Shown: piece by piece, positions 4,762 to 6,231 of the stretch | Position numbering within the stretch: position 1 is the stretch's first letter | How the letters are laid out: every line of letters starts with the position of its first letter | Assembly (NCBI GenBank): GCA_030673585.1 | Contig: DAOVIU010000078.1 | Coordinates: 1 to 6,231 of the forward strand | DNA length: 6,231 bases | Direction: 5' to 3' | Origin: Pseudomonadota bacterium | GTDB lineage: Bacteria; Desulfobacterota; BSN033; G020346125 | Translations under genes and position numbers: made by a program | The notes under the pieces: model-generated | Database searches by the model: none | Told to the model about the DNA's origin: nothing | What the model saw: the letters and a program-made list of their open reading frames with translations, nothing else

Positions 4762-6231
4762 ATGGAACCAATGATCGGAATGGTCATTTCGAGCTCAAAC
4801 CTGGCTGAGCTGACAAGGCAGGTTGCCCGCAAAGTAGGGGTTCAGGTTGAAGTACATATCGGCGTCCTCGAAAGGGCAATCTCAATTGGCAAGGACCTTG
4901 AGGCGCGCGGATCCGAAGTCATTCTCAGCCGCGGTGGAACCGCGGCCATTTTAAAGGATAATCTCTCTATTCCCGTTCTCTCCATTCCGCTGTCGGCTTT
5001 CGATCTCCTGGAGAATGTTCTCGAGGCCGCCAGGCACGGGAAGAAAATCGGCATCAGTATCTATCGTGATCCAATCACGGGCGTCGAGATCTTCGAACGC
5101 CTTTTTCACGTTGAGATCAAGCAGATCGTCTATACTACTTCAGAGAACCTGCGGGCTGGAATCCAAGGTGCGAAGAACAAGGGGATGGAAGTCATCATTG
5201 GCGGAAACCTCTCTTATGAAATCGCACGCCAGATTGGGCTTCCCTGTATTCTCATCACGAGCTCCGAGGAAACCGTTGCCAATATGATACAAGAAGCCAG
5301 GTTAGTCGCCTCTATCCGGAGGGAGGAAAAGGAAAAGATGGGAAGGATGGAGGCAATTCTCAATTCAGTCTCGGAGGGAATGGTCGCCATCGATAAAAGC
5401 GGAACGGTGACCATCTTTAACAAAGTGGCCGAGGATATCCTGGGGATCCGGGGAGCTCTCGGCTCACAGATAGACGCAGTGGTTCCCCAGTTGGGTCTTT
5501 GCGAGGTGCTCAGGACTGGACTGGAAAGGCTGCAACACCTCCAGCAGGTGGGTAATGCTCAGATAGTCGTTAATCTCGTGCCCGTTTACCTGGGAGAAGA
5601 GGTGATCGGTGCCATAGCTTCATTCTCCGATGTTTCAAAGCTCATGCGGGCGGAGCAAAAGATCCGGAAGACCTTTGTCAGGGGATTTGTGGCGAAACAT
5701 ACGATAGCCGAGATCGCCTCCGAAAGCCAAGCCATGAACCGGGTAATAGAGCAGGTGAAACGTTTTGCCCGATCCGACTCCACGTTGCTCATTACCGGCG
5801 AGAGCGGGACCGGGAAAGAATTGGTGGCGCACAGTATTCATAACCTGAGTCCTCGCAGGAAGGAGCCCTTTGTGACCATCAACTGTTCAGCCCTTCCCGA
5901 GAGCCTTTTGGAGAGCGAACTGTTCGGCCACGAGGAGGGCGCCTTCACCGGAGCCCGGAAAGGCGGGAAAATGGGCCTCTTCGAGCTGGCCCATAGGGGC
6001 ACCATCTTTCTCGACGAGATCGGATCCATCTCAGAGGCCATCCAGTCCCGCCTCCTTCGTGTTCTTGAGCAGAAGGAGGTAATGAGAATTGGGGGGGATC
6101 GCCTTATTCCGGTGGACGTGAGAATCATCGCCGCGACGAATAAAGACCTTCTTACGGAGGTGGCGGAGGGGCGGATGCGAATGGACCTCTATTTCAGGCT
6201 TAACATTCTGAAAATCCATATTCCCCCCCTC
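4762..6231 (+). CDS. Sigma-54-dependent transcriptional activator with PrpR_N sensor and PAS domains (C-terminus outside window)
   Basis: The first 490 residues of a bacterial enhancer-binding protein that uses ATP hydrolysis to open sigma-54 promoters. Residues about 10-180 are a PrpR_N domain, the sensor of propionate-catabolism activators, with SRGGTAAIL at 56-64. Residues about 196-305 form a PAS domain (NSVSEGMVAIDKSG onward). The AAA+ domain follows: Walker A GESGTGKE 346-353, the sigma-54-contacting GAFTGA loop intact at 393-398, Walker B GTIFLDE 413-419, sensor I ATN 458-460 and arginine-finger region FRLN 478-481. The Fis-type DNA-binding domain lies beyond the window. The start is ATG 4762, 10 bases after AGGGG (4747-4751), with an in-frame stop just upstream; ATGs at 4771 and 4780 are also possible. 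All visible motifs are intact. It probably senses an acyl-CoA-type or organic-acid signal and controls adjacent catabolic genes; the targets are not visible, and no good -24/-12 promoter was found in this window. Confidence 0.95.
   Translation, partial: MEPMIGMVISSSNLAELTRQVARKVGVQVEVHIGVLERAISIGKDLEARGSEVILSRGGTAAILKDNLSIPVLSIPLSAFDLLENVLEAARHGKKIGISIYRDPITGVEIFERLFHVEIKQIVYTTSENLRAGIQGAKNKGMEVIIGGNLSYEIARQIGLPCILITSSEETVANMIQEARLVASIRREEKEKMGRMEAILNSVSEGMVAIDKSGTVTIFNKVAEDILGIRGALGSQIDAVVPQLGLCEVLRTGLERLQHLQQVGNAQIVVNLVPVYLGEEVIGAIASFSDVSKLMRAEQKIRKTFVRGFVAKHTIAEIASESQAMNRVIEQVKRFARSDSTLLITGESGTGKELVAHSIHNLSPRRKEPFVTINCSALPESLLESELFGHEEGAFTGARKGGKMGLFELAHRGTIFLDEIGSISEAIQSRLLRVLEQKEVMRIGGDRLIPVDVRIIAATNKDLLTEVAEGRMRMDLYFRLNILKIHIPPL

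Noticed and set aside
5214..6219. Several 60-96-codon minus-strand open frames at the right end
   Set aside because: All are antisense to the sigma-54 activator, whose AAA+ motifs run uninterrupted through the same bases.

Overview
The window reads as a piece of chromosome from a strictly anaerobic, probably syntrophic or sulfate-reducing bacterium (Desulfobacterota or an anaerobic Peptococcaceae-type Firmicute). The reasons are gene content only: an iron-sulfur flavoprotein enoate reductase next to an electron-transfer flavoprotein subunit, a C_GCAxxG_C_C redox protein, and a sigma-54 activator with a PrpR-type sensor domain. Base composition is moderate, coding starts include GTG and apparently a non-ATG codon, and Shine-Dalgarno sequences are strong. 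The lineage cannot be fixed from this sequence alone.

Layout. Positions 1-3249 hold three genes read leftwards: a metallo-beta-lactamase-fold hydrolase (2512-3249), then after 200 bases a 649-residue FadH/2-enoate-reductase-like flavoenzyme (362-2311), then after 51 bases the start of etfB (1-310, cut by the window edge). A natural reading is a small catabolic unit: a hydrolase opens or releases a substrate, the FMN/4Fe-4S/FAD enzyme interconverts a C=C bond with NAD(P)H, and ETF handles the flavin-level electrons of the same pathway. This is inference from gene order.

Positions 3250-3753 are a 0.5-kb divergent intergenic region rich in signals: candidate promoters on both strands, two short perfect inverted repeats, and four copies of GCGTAT/ATACGC. 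To its right, read rightwards, is a C_GCAxxG_C_C family cysteine protein (to 4299). Its strong ribosome-binding site points to an ATA codon at 3754 rather than to the first conventional start (TTG 3775).

Positions 4300-4761 contain no convincing intact gene. They hold an 8-bp inverted repeat enclosing 68 bases, and an 80-codon open frame on the minus strand without a proper start that may be a gene remnant. From 4762 to the right edge runs the first 490 residues of a sigma-54-dependent activator (PrpR_N, PAS, AAA+). Its DNA-binding domain and its likely target genes lie outside the window. No RNA genes, CRISPR arrays, intact insertion sequences or clear intrinsic terminators were seen.
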